Positions 1-7,373 are shown, counted from the first letter of the stretch. The stretch is DNA of 12,039 bases from Brevundimonas sp. UBA7635 (GCA_002483865.1 DLIT01000080.1:13115-25153); one strand, 5' to 3'. A program made the numbers and translations. The notes: generated by a model not told the origin, from the sequence alone.

Positions 1-320
1 CGGCCGCCTGGGATCTGTGCAAGGACTGGGCAATCGAGGACCATGAACGCCTGCGCCGTGACGTCACCCGCCTGGGCCTCAAGGCCGAGGTAGCGGGGCG
101 CAGCGTCCGCGACGTTGCCGTCGACATGGTCAGCATCGCCAAGCAGGGCCTGAAGAACCGAGCCTGTTTCTCGGGCGGCATGGTGGATGAGCGCGGCTAT
201 ATCTCGGAACTGGAAGACATCGCCGACAGCGGTGTAACCTCGGCAGAGCGGCTTCTGGATCTCTATCACGGCGAGTGGAAGGGCGACCTCAGCCGTTTGT
301 ACCGTGATTTTGCCTACTGA
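1..320 (+). CDS. gshA: Glutamate-cysteine ligase, C-terminal end (partial)
   Basis: This is the 3' end of a gene that begins before the window; the reading frame is open from base 3 to a TGA at 318-320, giving about 105 residues. The tail has the look of the alphaproteobacterial/plant-type (GCS2) glutamate-cysteine ligase: an Arg-rich helix (DHERLRRDV), the stretch AKQGLKNRA, and near the end a LLDLYHGEW motif followed by a short tail ending in DFAY. The enzyme joins glutamate and cysteine with ATP in the cytoplasm, the first step of glutathione synthesis. The catalytic core lies outside the window, so the call rests on the C-terminal motifs only. No clear terminator follows; the next kinase gene starts within 70 bases. 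Confidence 0.8.
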   Translation, partial: AAWDLCKDWAIEDHERLRRDVTRLGLKAEVAGRSVRDVAVDMVSIAKQGLKNRACFSGGMVDERGYISELEDIADSGVTSAERLLDLYHGEWKGDLSRLYRDFAY

Positions 321-338
321 TCTTCCGGCATTTAAAAC
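310..338 (+). promoter_or_regulatory. Candidate sigma-70-type promoter for the PAS hybrid kinase
   Basis: TTGCCT (310-315) and TAAAAC (333-338) are separated by exactly 17 bases; each matches four of six positions of the housekeeping consensus. Transcription would start near 345, just ahead of the kinase gene. The -35 box lies inside the last codons of gshA. This is a by-eye match only, and read-through from gshA is equally possible. Confidence 0.3.
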
Positions 339-361
339 TCATAGACTCATGGTGTATGAGT
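337..361. repeat. Tandem ACTCAT repeat with an inverted third copy
   Basis: ACTCATAG (337-344) is followed directly by ACTCATGG (345-352), and the reverse complement ATGAGT lies at 356-361. Bases 345-350 and 356-361 form a perfect 6-bp inverted repeat around a 5-base loop. The inverted half contains the ATG at 356. The block covers the predicted transcription start of the kinase, so it could be an operator or a small mRNA hairpin; chance is not excluded. Confidence 0.4.
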
Positions 362-385
362 GGGCTTTCTTGCCTAGGATTCCCA

Positions 386-1999
386 ATGCCCGCCCCCTCT
401 CCTTCTTCCATTGCTCAAACGGCCCAGGGCAGGGAAGCAGACATCATCACCTTCTTCGAGGTCTCGCTTGACCTCCTGGTGATCCGGGACATGGCAGGGC
501 TGATCCAACGGGTCAGTCCATCGATCCTGCAGATTCTTGGTTACACGGCAGACGAAATTCGCGGCCAGCGCGTTCTGGATCTGGTCCACCCTGAGGATCG
601 CGAACATACCGCGCGCTGCATGGTTCAGGTGGAGCTCCGCGATCAGAACCAGCCGGTCCAGGCGGTGGCCAACAGATACCGTCACAAGGCCGGACATCAC
701 ATCTGGCTGGACTGGCGCGCCCAACGCTTCGGCGACAGTATCTATGCCATCGCCCGTGACGTGACTGACAAGCGGGCGGCAGAAGAAGCCCTGCATCATG
801 CCAAGGCGGCCGCCGAGGCCGCCAACCAGGCCAAGTCCGACTTTCTGGCCAATATGAGCCATGAGATCCGTACGCCGCTGAATGGCATCCTGGGCATGAT
901 CGACGTGCTGGAGCGGACAAAGCTAAGCAATCACCAAGCGGAGATTCTCAGCCTGGTCCGAACATCGGGCGAGACCCTGACTCGGCTGATGTCCGATGTG
1001 CTTGACATGTCCAAGGCAGAGGCTGGCCATCTTCGGATTGAACACCAGGCGTTTGACCTGGAGCTTTGCCTGAACCGGATCATCGAAACTCATCAACGCC
1101 TGGCGGGTGCCAAGGGCCTGAGCTTCGCCGTGGCCTGTCCCGAAAACCTGCTGGGGCCCTTTCTTGGCGATGAGGTCCGGCTGACGCAGGTTCTGAACAA
1201 CCTGCTTTCCAATGCGATCAAGTTCACGGCTTCCGGCGGTATCGAGCTGAGGTTTCAGCTATGCGAAAGCGTGGGGGAGCCCACCCTTCTTTCCTTTGAG
1301 GTCGAAGACACCGGCATCGGCTTCGACGACGACCAGGCCGGCAAAATGTTTCAGCGTTTCAGCCAGGCCGACGCCAGCATCACGCGCCGGTTCGGCGGCA
1401 GCGGGCTGGGCCTGTCGATCTGTCAGTCTCTGGTGCACCGGATGGGCGGCCATATCAGCGCCCGCTCGACGCCCGGCGTGGGTAGCTGCTTCCGTGTGGA
1501 GCTGCCCATTCCCCGCGCGGCCAGCCTGCCTTTGCCAGAAGTCGTGGGCCTTGTCCTGCCCAGCCGGCCGGTGAATATTCTTCTGGCGGAGGATCATCCG
1601 GTCAATCGCAAGCTGATCCAGCTGCTTCTGGCCGATCTGCCCGTCAACCTCACCATGGTCCAGAACGGTCAGGAAGCGGTCGAGGCCTTCCAGAACTGCC
1701 GTTACGACGCCATTTTGATGGATATGCAGATGCCTGTCATGGACGGCCTGCGTGCGACACAGTCTATCCGGGCTTATGAAGCCAGCCATCAGTTCATGAC
1801 CCGCACACCTATTGTCATGGTCACAGCCAACGCCCTGGATGAGCACCGGATCCGGTCATTCCAAGCTGGTGCCGACCTGCATCTTTCCAAGCCCATTACG
1901 TCCCAGGACTTGAAGTCAGCCTTGGGCAAGGTCCTCGGTCAGACGGACGACGCGACCGGGAAATCCGGGATCAGAAATCATCTTTCGCCCGTCGTCTGA
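386..1999 (+). CDS. Soluble hybrid histidine kinase (PAS-HisKA-HATPase-REC)
   Basis: The product senses an unknown signal through a PAS domain, autophosphorylates a histidine and passes the phosphate to its own receiver domain. Counting from the ATG at 386 (537 residues): PAS about 18-130 (GYTADEI, HPEDR), a coiled linker about 130-155, the H-box SHEIRTPLN with H159, the N-box at 271-277, the G1 box DTGIG at 308-312, the G2 box GGSGLGL at 337-343, and a receiver at about 396-520 with acidic pair ED 402-403, phospho-acceptor D446, T480 and K502. There is no membrane segment or signal peptide, so it is cytoplasmic. There is no Hpt domain, so onward transfer would need a separate phosphotransferase. 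An in-frame ATG at 356 would add 10 residues, but it has no SD and sits in a hairpin; the ATG at 386 has AGGA six bases upstream. The stop overlaps gloB. Ligand and partner are unknown. Confidence 0.9.
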   Translation: MPAPSPSSIAQTAQGREADIITFFEVSLDLLVIRDMAGLIQRVSPSILQILGYTADEIRGQRVLDLVHPEDREHTARCMVQVELRDQNQPVQAVANRYRHKAGHHIWLDWRAQRFGDSIYAIARDVTDKRAAEEALHHAKAAAEAANQAKSDFLANMSHEIRTPLNGILGMIDVLERTKLSNHQAEILSLVRTSGETLTRLMSDVLDMSKAEAGHLRIEHQAFDLELCLNRIIETHQRLAGAKGLSFAVACPENLLGPFLGDEVRLTQVLNNLLSNAIKFTASGGIELRFQLCESVGEPTLLSFEVEDTGIGFDDDQAGKMFQRFSQADASITRRFGGSGLGLSICQSLVHRMGGHISARSTPGVGSCFRVELPIPRAASLPLPEVVGLVLPSRPVNILLAEDHPVNRKLIQLLLADLPVNLTMVQNGQEAVEAFQNCRYDAILMDMQMPVMDGLRATQSIRAYEASHQFMTRTPIVMVTANALDEHRIRSFQAGADLHLSKPITSQDLKSALGKVLGQTDDATGKSGIRNHLSPVV

Positions 2000-2693
2000 G
2001 CGCGAACTCCCCAGCATCGCGCGCCCGTAGGAAAGGGTTGAACCTCAACTCCTGCTCCACCGTGGTCGGCACTGTGGGCTCGCCCCTCCCGCGAAGGGCA
2101 AGGACTGCCTGGGCGTGGGTCTTCATCTCGGGTCGATCATCGAGACTGAGCGCAAAGCGGGCATTGGAGGCGGTATATTCATGCGCGCAGTAAAGCCAGG
2201 TGCGGGCGGGCCACTGACCGATGGTCTGCAGGCTCTGCCACATCTGTTCAGGCGTCCCCTCGAACAGTCGGCCACAGCCCAGAGCAAAGATGACGTCGCC
2301 GACAAAGGCCAGACCGGCGTCTGGCGCGTGATAGGTCACATGACCCAGGGTATGGCCAGGTGCCTCGGTCACCTCAAATACCGTCTCGCCCAGCCACACC
2401 TGATCTCCGCCTACGACCATCCGGTCCAGCGGCGCGGCGCGGCGCACCTCTTGCGGTCCCACGATTTCGCAGCCCGTCTCGGCCTTCAGCCGCTCATTGC
2501 CCTGGGTGTGATCGGGGTGCCAATGGGTGTTGAGGATAAGATCCAGTCGTCCCCAGCCGCTGTCTTTCAGCCCCTGGAGGATGACCTCCGCATCAGGCGT
2601 ATCCACGGCTGCCACCTGTCCTGTGGCCCGATCATGGACCAGAAAGCCATAGTTGTCGGACAGGCAGGGGAACTGGCGCACATCTAGGGTCAT
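1971..2693 (-). CDS. gloB: Hydroxyacylglutathione hydrolase (glyoxalase II)
   Basis: The enzyme hydrolyses S-lactoylglutathione to D-lactate and glutathione, the second step of methylglyoxal detoxification in the cytoplasm. The protein has 240 residues, close to the usual 250 or so. It shows the metallo-beta-lactamase-fold signature THWHPDH (residues 56-62) and the other expected metal ligands H114 (APGHT), D133 (VGD) and H171 (CAHEYT), giving a complete two-metal site. The C-terminal substrate-binding part includes the family-typical FNPFLR near residue 218. The ATG at 2693 is preceded by AGGA with a 7-base spacer (complement of 2701-2704), a good start. The last 29 bases overlap the end of the convergent kinase gene. 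It is divergent from the methyltransferase gene across 47 bases. Confidence 0.95.
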   Translation of the reverse strand: MTLDVRQFPCLSDNYGFLVHDRATGQVAAVDTPDAEVILQGLKDSGWGRLDLILNTHWHPDHTQGNERLKAETGCEIVGPQEVRRAAPLDRMVVGGDQVWLGETVFEVTEAPGHTLGHVTYHAPDAGLAFVGDVIFALGCGRLFEGTPEQMWQSLQTIGQWPARTWLYCAHEYTASNARFALSLDDRPEMKTHAQAVLALRGRGEPTVPTTVEQELRFNPFLRARDAGEFALRRRAKDDF

Positions 2694-2724
2694 ATCGTCA
2701 TCCTAGCAGCGACCACCGTATCGC

Positions 2725-2734
2725 GACTATAGTC
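2725..2734. promoter_or_regulatory. Symmetric -10-like palindrome between gloB and the methyltransferase gene
   Basis: GACTATAGTC is a perfect 10-bp palindrome in the middle of the 47-base divergent gap. It offers TATAGT, four of six matches to the -10 consensus, on both strands, and contains the CTATA core that fits the Caulobacter-type -10 (GCTANAWC). Forward transcription would start at about 2740-2741, the A of the methyltransferase ATG. Reverse transcription would start at about 2719, leaving roughly 25 leader bases with the gloB SD. I find no convincing -35 box on either side. Confidence 0.45.
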
Positions 2735-2740
2735 CCCGCC

Positions 2741-3535
2741 ATGCGCCGCAGTGTTGATGAGCTGAGAGCCTTTTACAGCGAACCCAGGGGGGCGCTGGTC
2801 CGCCGATTGCTGGCGCGACGACTGGAGGACGCCTGGGGCGAAGCCAACAACTGCGATGTCCTGGGTCTGGGCTATGCCACGCCGTGGCTGGACAGCTTTG
2901 TCGGCGCTCGACGGGTCATCGCCGCCATGCCGGGGGGCCAAGGGGCCGAGCCCTGGGTCAGTGCCGGTCGCAATCGCTCCCTGCTGGTCGATGAAAAACG
3001 CCTGCCCTTCGCCGCAGGAAGCTTTGACCGCGTTCTTCTGGTCCATGCCCTGGAAGAGACCGACGACGCTCGGGCCCTGATGACCGAGGCTGTTCGCGCC
3101 CTGGCACCCGCGGGACGGATCATCTTGATTACGGCGGCGCGGGGCGGGATGTGGGCCCGCTCGGAATCCACCCCCTTTGGCCATGGCCGGCCCTTCACCC
3201 GCCGTCAGCTTGAAAACCTGGTGCGCGAGGTGGGGCTGGAGCCCGCCGCCTGGTCGCAGACCCTCTATGTGCCGCCCTGGCGTCCGTTGTTGCCCATGGC
3301 GGACGGCGTCGAACAGTTCGGAAGTCACCTGTTACCAGGCACAGCCGGACTGATCCTGCTGGAGGCTACCCGTCAGGCCTATGCCAGGGTGCGACCGCGC
3401 GGGTTGGGGCAACAGGTGCTGGCTGCCCGCCCGGGCCTGTCCCCCGCGCCGGCCCCTTCGCCGATCCCGGCTAATTCGCATGACGGGGTACACAGTCGTG
3501 ATCCGGCTATGGCCGCAAGACGCGAACGGCCTTAA
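2741..3535 (+). CDS. Class I SAM-dependent methyltransferase-like protein
   Basis: The 264-residue protein has a Rossmann-type methyltransferase (Methyltransf_11-like) layout: the glycine-containing loop VLGLGYATPW at 40-49, LPF at 88-90, the strand SFDRVLLVHALEE at 94-106, and GRIILIT at 125-131. The acidic residue normally found at the end of strand 2, which binds the SAM ribose, is not obvious; the region reads RRVIAAMPGG. A Pro/Ala/Arg-rich tail from about 229 looks disordered. From memory, homologues sit beside gloB in other alphaproteobacteria; the substrate is unknown. There is no SD before the ATG, and a -10-like box lies about 8 bases upstream, so the mRNA may be leaderless. It is the first gene of a tight run with the SixA-like gene, DUF952 and pyrD. 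Confidence 0.8.
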   Translation: MRRSVDELRAFYSEPRGALVRRLLARRLEDAWGEANNCDVLGLGYATPWLDSFVGARRVIAAMPGGQGAEPWVSAGRNRSLLVDEKRLPFAAGSFDRVLLVHALEETDDARALMTEAVRALAPAGRIILITAARGGMWARSESTPFGHGRPFTRRQLENLVREVGLEPAAWSQTLYVPPWRPLLPMADGVEQFGSHLLPGTAGLILLEATRQAYARVRPRGLGQQVLAARPGLSPAPAPSPIPANSHDGVHSRDPAMAARRERP

Positions 3536-3545
3536 GGCGATGCCC

Positions 3546-4043
3546 ATGCAGCGACTGATCCTTATGCGTCACGCCCAGGCTACGAGTTCCGCCGCAGGCG
3601 GTGACATCGACCGCCCCCTCTCCGAGCGGGGCCAGGCCGAGGCTCTGGCAATGGGGCGCGCTCTGGCGGACCGGGGCATCAAGCCCGACATGGCCCTTGT
3701 GTCAGCCGCGCTACGCACCCGTCAGACCTGGGACGCGGTCAGCGAAGCCCTAGGTGACGTCGAACTGCGTCTTGAGGTGCGTCTCTACAACGCCTCAGCC
3801 ACGAGCTTGCGGGTGGCCGTCGAGGCATCAGAGGAAGAGGCAGGCTGCCTGCTGGTCATGGCCCACAATCCCGGCATTCATGAACTGGCCACCGAATACC
3901 TGATCGAAAGTGCCGCCTCGCCCAGCGTGCTGGAACGCTTCATCGCGGGCTTCCCCGCCGGTGCTGCGGCCATCTTTCAGGTCGACGTGGCCGGGCGTTG
4001 CACCTTCGAGGGCTATCTGACCCCGGCGGATGTGCTGAAGTGA
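3546..4043 (+). CDS. Histidine phosphatase family protein, SixA-like
   Basis: This small single-domain member of the histidine phosphatase superfamily (165 residues; E. coli SixA is of similar size) probably removes phosphate from phosphohistidine or another small phospho-substrate in the cytoplasm. It has the N-terminal LMRHAQ motif (R8, catalytic H9), R57 in LRTRQT, and the second active-site histidine H107 in VMAHNPG. I chose the ATG at 3546 because AAGG (3534-3537) lies eight bases upstream; the ATG at 3540 would leave only two bases. The gene begins 10 bases after the methyltransferase stop, and its TGA overlaps the next gene's start (GTGA). E. coli SixA acts on a PTS phosphohistidine; whether this one acts on PTS or on two-component proteins cannot be told. 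Confidence 0.88.
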   Translation: MQRLILMRHAQATSSAAGGDIDRPLSERGQAEALAMGRALADRGIKPDMALVSAALRTRQTWDAVSEALGDVELRLEVRLYNASATSLRVAVEASEEEAGCLLVMAHNPGIHELATEYLIESAASPSVLERFIAGFPAGAAAIFQVDVAGRCTFEGYLTPADVLK

Positions 4044-4420
4044 CCACCTATCCCGACCTTGCCTACAAGATCCTGAGCCACGCCGACTGGCAGCGGACGG
4101 TGGCCGAGGGCCACTACGAGGGATCCCCGGTCGATCAGGCTGACGGCTATATCCATCTGTCGACCGAAGCCCAACTGCCGGGCACGGCAGCCAAGCACTA
4201 TATTGGCAAAGACAGTCTGATACTGGTCGAGGTTCGCCTCAGCGGCCTGGGCGATGATCTGGTGTGGGAGCCGTCACGCGGCGGCGACCTGTTTCCGCAT
4301 ATCTATGGCCCTCTCCCGCTGAGGGCGACGGGCAGGGCTTGGTCCCTTTGCGTAACAGATGCGGGCCGGATGATTCTGGGCGATACCGCGCCCGCCCAGC
4401 CTGGGGGCCTTTTCCCATGA
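4040..4420 (+). CDS. DUF952 family protein
   Basis: This 126-residue protein belongs to DUF952, recognised from the N-terminal pattern YKILSHADW, the central GSPVDQADGYIHLST, a LILVEV strand and a later WEPSRGGDLFPHIYGPLP stretch. No biochemical role is established for the family. It has no signal peptide or membrane segment and is probably cytoplasmic. The start is taken as GTG at 4040, which overlaps the stop of the SixA-like gene by four bases (GTGA); a frame reaching further upstream would overlap that gene by 46 bases and lacks family similarity. The stop overlaps the pyrD ATG, again by four bases (ATGA), so the three genes are probably translationally coupled. Confidence 0.87.
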   Translation: MTTYPDLAYKILSHADWQRTVAEGHYEGSPVDQADGYIHLSTEAQLPGTAAKHYIGKDSLILVEVRLSGLGDDLVWEPSRGGDLFPHIYGPLPLRATGRAWSLCVTDAGRMILGDTAPAQPGGLFP

Positions 4421-5454
4421 GCCTGACCGATTTCGGTGCCCTTGCCCTGCGCCAGCTTGACCCCGAAACCGCCCACCGCCTGGCCATCCGTGCCCTCCAG
4501 GTTGTGCCCCTGCCGGCACCGGCGACGGACGATCCCATTCTCGAAACCCGGTTCGCCGGCCTGACCCTGTCCAACCCGGTCGGCCTGGCGGCAGGCCTGG
4601 ACAAGAATGGCGAAGCTCTGGAAGGCCTGTCCCGCCTGGGCTTTGGAGCGGTGGAATGCGGCTCGGTCACACCGAAGGCCCAGCCCGGCAACCCCCATCC
4701 GCGTCTATTCCGCCTGAGCGAGGATCGCGGCATCATCAACCGCATGGGCTTCAACAACGAAGGCCTCGAACCCTTTGCCGAGCGCCTGGCCCGTCGCCCG
4801 CGCCGCACCCCGATCGGAGCCAACCTGGGTGCCAACAAGGACACCGAGGACAAGGCCGCCGACTACGTCACCGGCCTGAAGCGCCTGGCAGGCCTGGCGG
4901 ACTATTTCACAATCAACATCTCTTCGCCCAACACGCCTGGCCTGCGCGCCCTGCAGGGCCGCGAGGCGCTCGACGACCTGCTGGGTCGCATCCACGAGGC
5001 TCGTCCGACCGACGGTGGTCCGGTCTTCCTGAAGATCGCTCCTGATCTGTCGAGCGACGAAATCGGCATGATCACCGAGGCCGCCATCGCCCATGGCATT
5101 GATGCCCTGATCGTGTCGAACACCACGCTTGAGCGCCCACCCTCGCTCCAGTCGCGTTTTGCCGCAGAGACGGGTGGCCTTTCCGGTGCCCCTGCCCGGC
5201 CCTTTGCCATCAAGGCTCTGATCGCAGCTGCAGAGGCTGCACAGGGTCGCCTGGCGTTGATCGCCGTGGGTGGCATCGAGACCGGCGAGGACGCCTTTGC
5301 CCGCATCCGGGCAGGGGCTTCGGCCATCCAGATCTATTCAGGCCTGATCTATGCCGGGCCGGGCATGGTCGGCCAGATCAAGCGCGATCTGGCCCAACGC
5401 CTGCGAGCTGAAGGATTTAATGGCGTGAATGAGGCGATCGGCACCGCGCGTTGA
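4417..5454 (+). CDS. pyrD: Dihydroorotate dehydrogenase (quinone), class 2
   Basis: The enzyme oxidises dihydroorotate to orotate and passes electrons through FMN to the quinone pool, the fourth step of pyrimidine synthesis, at the inner face of the cytoplasmic membrane. The 345-residue product is of usual length for class 2. Residues 1-45 form the N-terminal helical region that docks on the membrane. Family motifs follow: NPVGLAAGLDKNG (53-65), INRMGFNN (107-114), NISSPNTPGLR (167-177) with the catalytic serine, KIAPD (206-210), VSNTT (233-237), and the FMN phosphate site VGGIETG (284-290) to QIYSGLIY (305-312). The ATG at 4417 overlaps the DUF952 stop and matches the expected N terminus; a frame reaching further upstream merely shadows DUF952. 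It is the last gene of the tight run. Confidence 0.96.
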   Translation: MSLTDFGALALRQLDPETAHRLAIRALQVVPLPAPATDDPILETRFAGLTLSNPVGLAAGLDKNGEALEGLSRLGFGAVECGSVTPKAQPGNPHPRLFRLSEDRGIINRMGFNNEGLEPFAERLARRPRRTPIGANLGANKDTEDKAADYVTGLKRLAGLADYFTINISSPNTPGLRALQGREALDDLLGRIHEARPTDGGPVFLKIAPDLSSDEIGMITEAAIAHGIDALIVSNTTLERPPSLQSRFAAETGGLSGAPARPFAIKALIAAAEAAQGRLALIAVGGIETGEDAFARIRAGASAIQIYSGLIYAGPGMVGQIKRDLAQRLRAEGFNGVNEAIGTAR

Positions 5455-5492
5455 CGGTCGGTTAGGGGCCTTCCCGTATTGATGGTCGGGTA
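5451..5492. repeat. Imperfect 14-bp direct repeat upstream of the membrane kinase
   Basis: TTGACGGTCGGTTA (5451-5464) and TTGATGGTCGGGTA (5479-5492) match at 12 of 14 positions, with starts 28 bases apart. The first copy contains the pyrD stop codon; the second ends 17 bases before the kinase ATG. The TTGACGG of the first copy fits a Caulobacter-type -35, but no good -10 follows at the right distance. It could be a regulator site. Confidence 0.35.
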
Positions 5493-5509
5493 CGAGAACA
5501 CGGATACCC

Positions 5510-7345
5510 ATGGCCCCGACCGCAACACGCGCATCCGACCCCTGGATCGCCGCCATTCGGCTGCGAACCCAGGCCTCTGTTTACCGGATGTTCGTCGGCA
5601 TCGTTGCGGCGGTCATCTTTGGCCCGCTGCTGGGCTGGCAGGCCTGCCTGATCTGGCTGGCCTGCTATCTGGTAGTTCAGGAAGTCGAGCGCGTAGTCTT
5701 TCGTCCGGTGCTCAAGTCAGGTGCCACCCAGCTTTCGACGGGCCGATCCGTGCTCGGCCACATGGTCCTGACACTGAACGCCAGCCTTTATGGCATCATT
5801 GCCATTCCCTCGTGGATCAGTGCCGGTCCCATGGGGGGCGTTGCGGCGTCAGTCCTGCTGTCGGCTGGGATGATCATCTCGGTGGTGACCTCCAGCGGCT
5901 CGCTGCGAGTTTTCGTCTGCACCGTGGTGCCGCAATGGGCCATCCTGTGCACGACCCCCTTCTTCATGGCCTACTATGGGGCTTCGACCGAGGTCATCAT
6001 GGCCACCGTGGTCTCAATCGCGGCCTGTGGCTATTTCAGCCTGACCACGCGCACACACCTGTTCCAGGCCCGCCGCGCCGAGCACTACGCGCGGGTCGAG
6101 GCCGACCGTAAGCGCCAGGAAGCCGAGCGGGCCATGGACGACCGCAGCGCCTTTCTTGCTGCCGTGGCCCATGATCTGCGCACTCCGATCAGTGCGATCC
6201 TGACCGGCGCAGCCAAGGTCGAGGAAAGCGACAACCCGGCCATCCGCCGTCAGCACGTGGCGCTCATAAGTGATGCCAGCCGCATGATGCGTGACCTGCT
6301 GGATGACCTTCTGGACCATGCCCGGCTTGAAGCGGGGCGGATGTCGATCGAATCCCAGACCTTTGACGCCCGGCTACTGCTGTCCCAAACCGCCCGCCTG
6401 TGGCAGGCCCCGGTCAAGGCCAAGGGGCTCAAGCTGAGATTGGAGGGCTCCCGGACAGTGCCCCGCTATCTGCGCGGCGATCCGATGCGGTTGCGCCAGA
6501 TCCTCAACAACCTGATATCCAATGCGCTCAAGTTTACCGATGCGGGTTCGATTACGCTGCGCGTCTGTGCCTGGTCCAGCGACAGCGAAAATGAGCAGAT
6601 CCTGCTGATCGACATTGCAGACACTGGCGCGGGCATGACCCCCCAGCAGATGGCCCGTCTGTTTGTTCCCTATGACCAGACCGCCGATGGGATCGCGGCC
6701 CGGTTTGGCGGCAGTGGCCTGGGCCTGGCCATCAGCCGCGATCTGGTCGAGCTGATGGGCGGCCGCCTGACGGTGCGCAGTGAGCCGGGGAAAGGCTCGG
6801 TCTTTACCCTGTCTTTGACCCTGGAAGAGGCTGCGCCGGAGCACCTGGCCGGCCAGGCCGACGTACTGCCAACCGCCCCTGTCAAGCCGGTTGAAGTCCC
6901 TGTGGTAACTGCGGCGTCATGCGCGGCTGAGGCTTCCCCGCCCCTGCGGGTGCTGGTGGTCGATGACCATGCCATCAACCGCCGGGCCATCCAGCTTATT
7001 CTGCAGCCCCTGGACTGCGAGATCACCCTGGCCGAAAATGGCCGCGACGCGCTTGATCTATGTCAGGCGCAGGGCTTTGACGTCATCTTCATGGACGTGC
7101 GGATGCCCGAACTGGATGGGCGTGAAACGACCCGTAGGCTCCGAACCAGTGGCGGGATCAACGCGGCCGTTCCGGTCATTGCCGTCACCGCCGACAATGC
7201 CCGCGAGGATGTCCAGGCCTGCACCGCGGCGGGCATGACCGGCTTTGTCTCAAAGCCCCTCACTCCCGCCACCCTGCTGACGGCCTTGCAAGAAACGCTG
7301 GCGGGCGCGGGCGAGGCCGAAGAAACCCGGACAAGCGCCGCCTAG
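5510..7345 (+). CDS. Membrane-bound hybrid histidine kinase (TM-HisKA-HATPase-REC)
   Basis: A 611-residue sensor kinase of the inner membrane. Residues about 27-180 hold roughly five or six hydrophobic segments (near 27-55, 82-105, 108-128, 133-156, 160-178) with little periplasmic sequence, so the sensing part is probably within the membrane. A charged helix (187-212) leads to the H-box AHDLRTP with H221, then the N-box NNLISNA (333-339), G1 DTGAGM (371-376) and G2 GGSGLGL (400-406). A linker at about 437-477 joins a receiver domain (479-598) with DD 485-486, phospho-acceptor D529, T560 and K582. All catalytic residues look intact. There is no Hpt domain. The start ATG has only a weak SD (GGA, 5 bases upstream). 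The gene follows pyrD by 55 bases and may or may not share its transcript. The signal is unknown. Confidence 0.92.
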   Translation: MAPTATRASDPWIAAIRLRTQASVYRMFVGIVAAVIFGPLLGWQACLIWLACYLVVQEVERVVFRPVLKSGATQLSTGRSVLGHMVLTLNASLYGIIAIPSWISAGPMGGVAASVLLSAGMIISVVTSSGSLRVFVCTVVPQWAILCTTPFFMAYYGASTEVIMATVVSIAACGYFSLTTRTHLFQARRAEHYARVEADRKRQEAERAMDDRSAFLAAVAHDLRTPISAILTGAAKVEESDNPAIRRQHVALISDASRMMRDLLDDLLDHARLEAGRMSIESQTFDARLLLSQTARLWQAPVKAKGLKLRLEGSRTVPRYLRGDPMRLRQILNNLISNALKFTDAGSITLRVCAWSSDSENEQILLIDIADTGAGMTPQQMARLFVPYDQTADGIAARFGGSGLGLAISRDLVELMGGRLTVRSEPGKGSVFTLSLTLEEAAPEHLAGQADVLPTAPVKPVEVPVVTAASCAAEASPPLRVLVVDDHAINRRAIQLILQPLDCEITLAENGRDALDLCQAQGFDVIFMDVRMPELDGRETTRRLRTSGGINAAVPVIAVTADNAREDVQACTAAGMTGFVSKPLTPATLLTALQETLAGAGEAEETRTSAA

Positions 7346-7358
7346 GGATGAGCAGCGA

Positions 7359-7373
7359 TGCCCGAACCGGGCA
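7359..7373. terminator. Possible short hairpin between convergent genes
   Basis: TGCCCG (7359-7364) and CGGGCA (7368-7373) form a perfect 6-bp GC-rich stem with a 3-base loop, in the 47-base gap between the membrane kinase and the peroxiredoxin gene, which converge here. Neither strand has a T-run after the stem, so it would be at best a weak or atypical bidirectional terminator. Confidence 0.3.

Noticed and set aside
1259..1846. 195-codon minus-strand frame inside the PAS kinase
   Set aside because: The frame lies opposite conserved HATPase and receiver motifs; its His/Gln-rich content is typical of antisense shadow translation.
2115..2687. Long open frame on the + strand opposite gloB
   Set aside because: The gloB frame carries all metal ligands; the opposite frame is a GC-rich shadow without motifs.
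4264..4416. N-terminal extension of pyrD
   Set aside because: It overlaps DUF952 coding sequence; the ATG at 4417 gives the usual class 2 N terminus and a classic ATGA junction.
5479..6111. A 210-codon open frame overlapping the start of the membrane kinase
   Set aside because: It is out of frame with the kinase, has no recognisable domain, and the kinase frame shows coherent membrane segments and motifs through the same bases.
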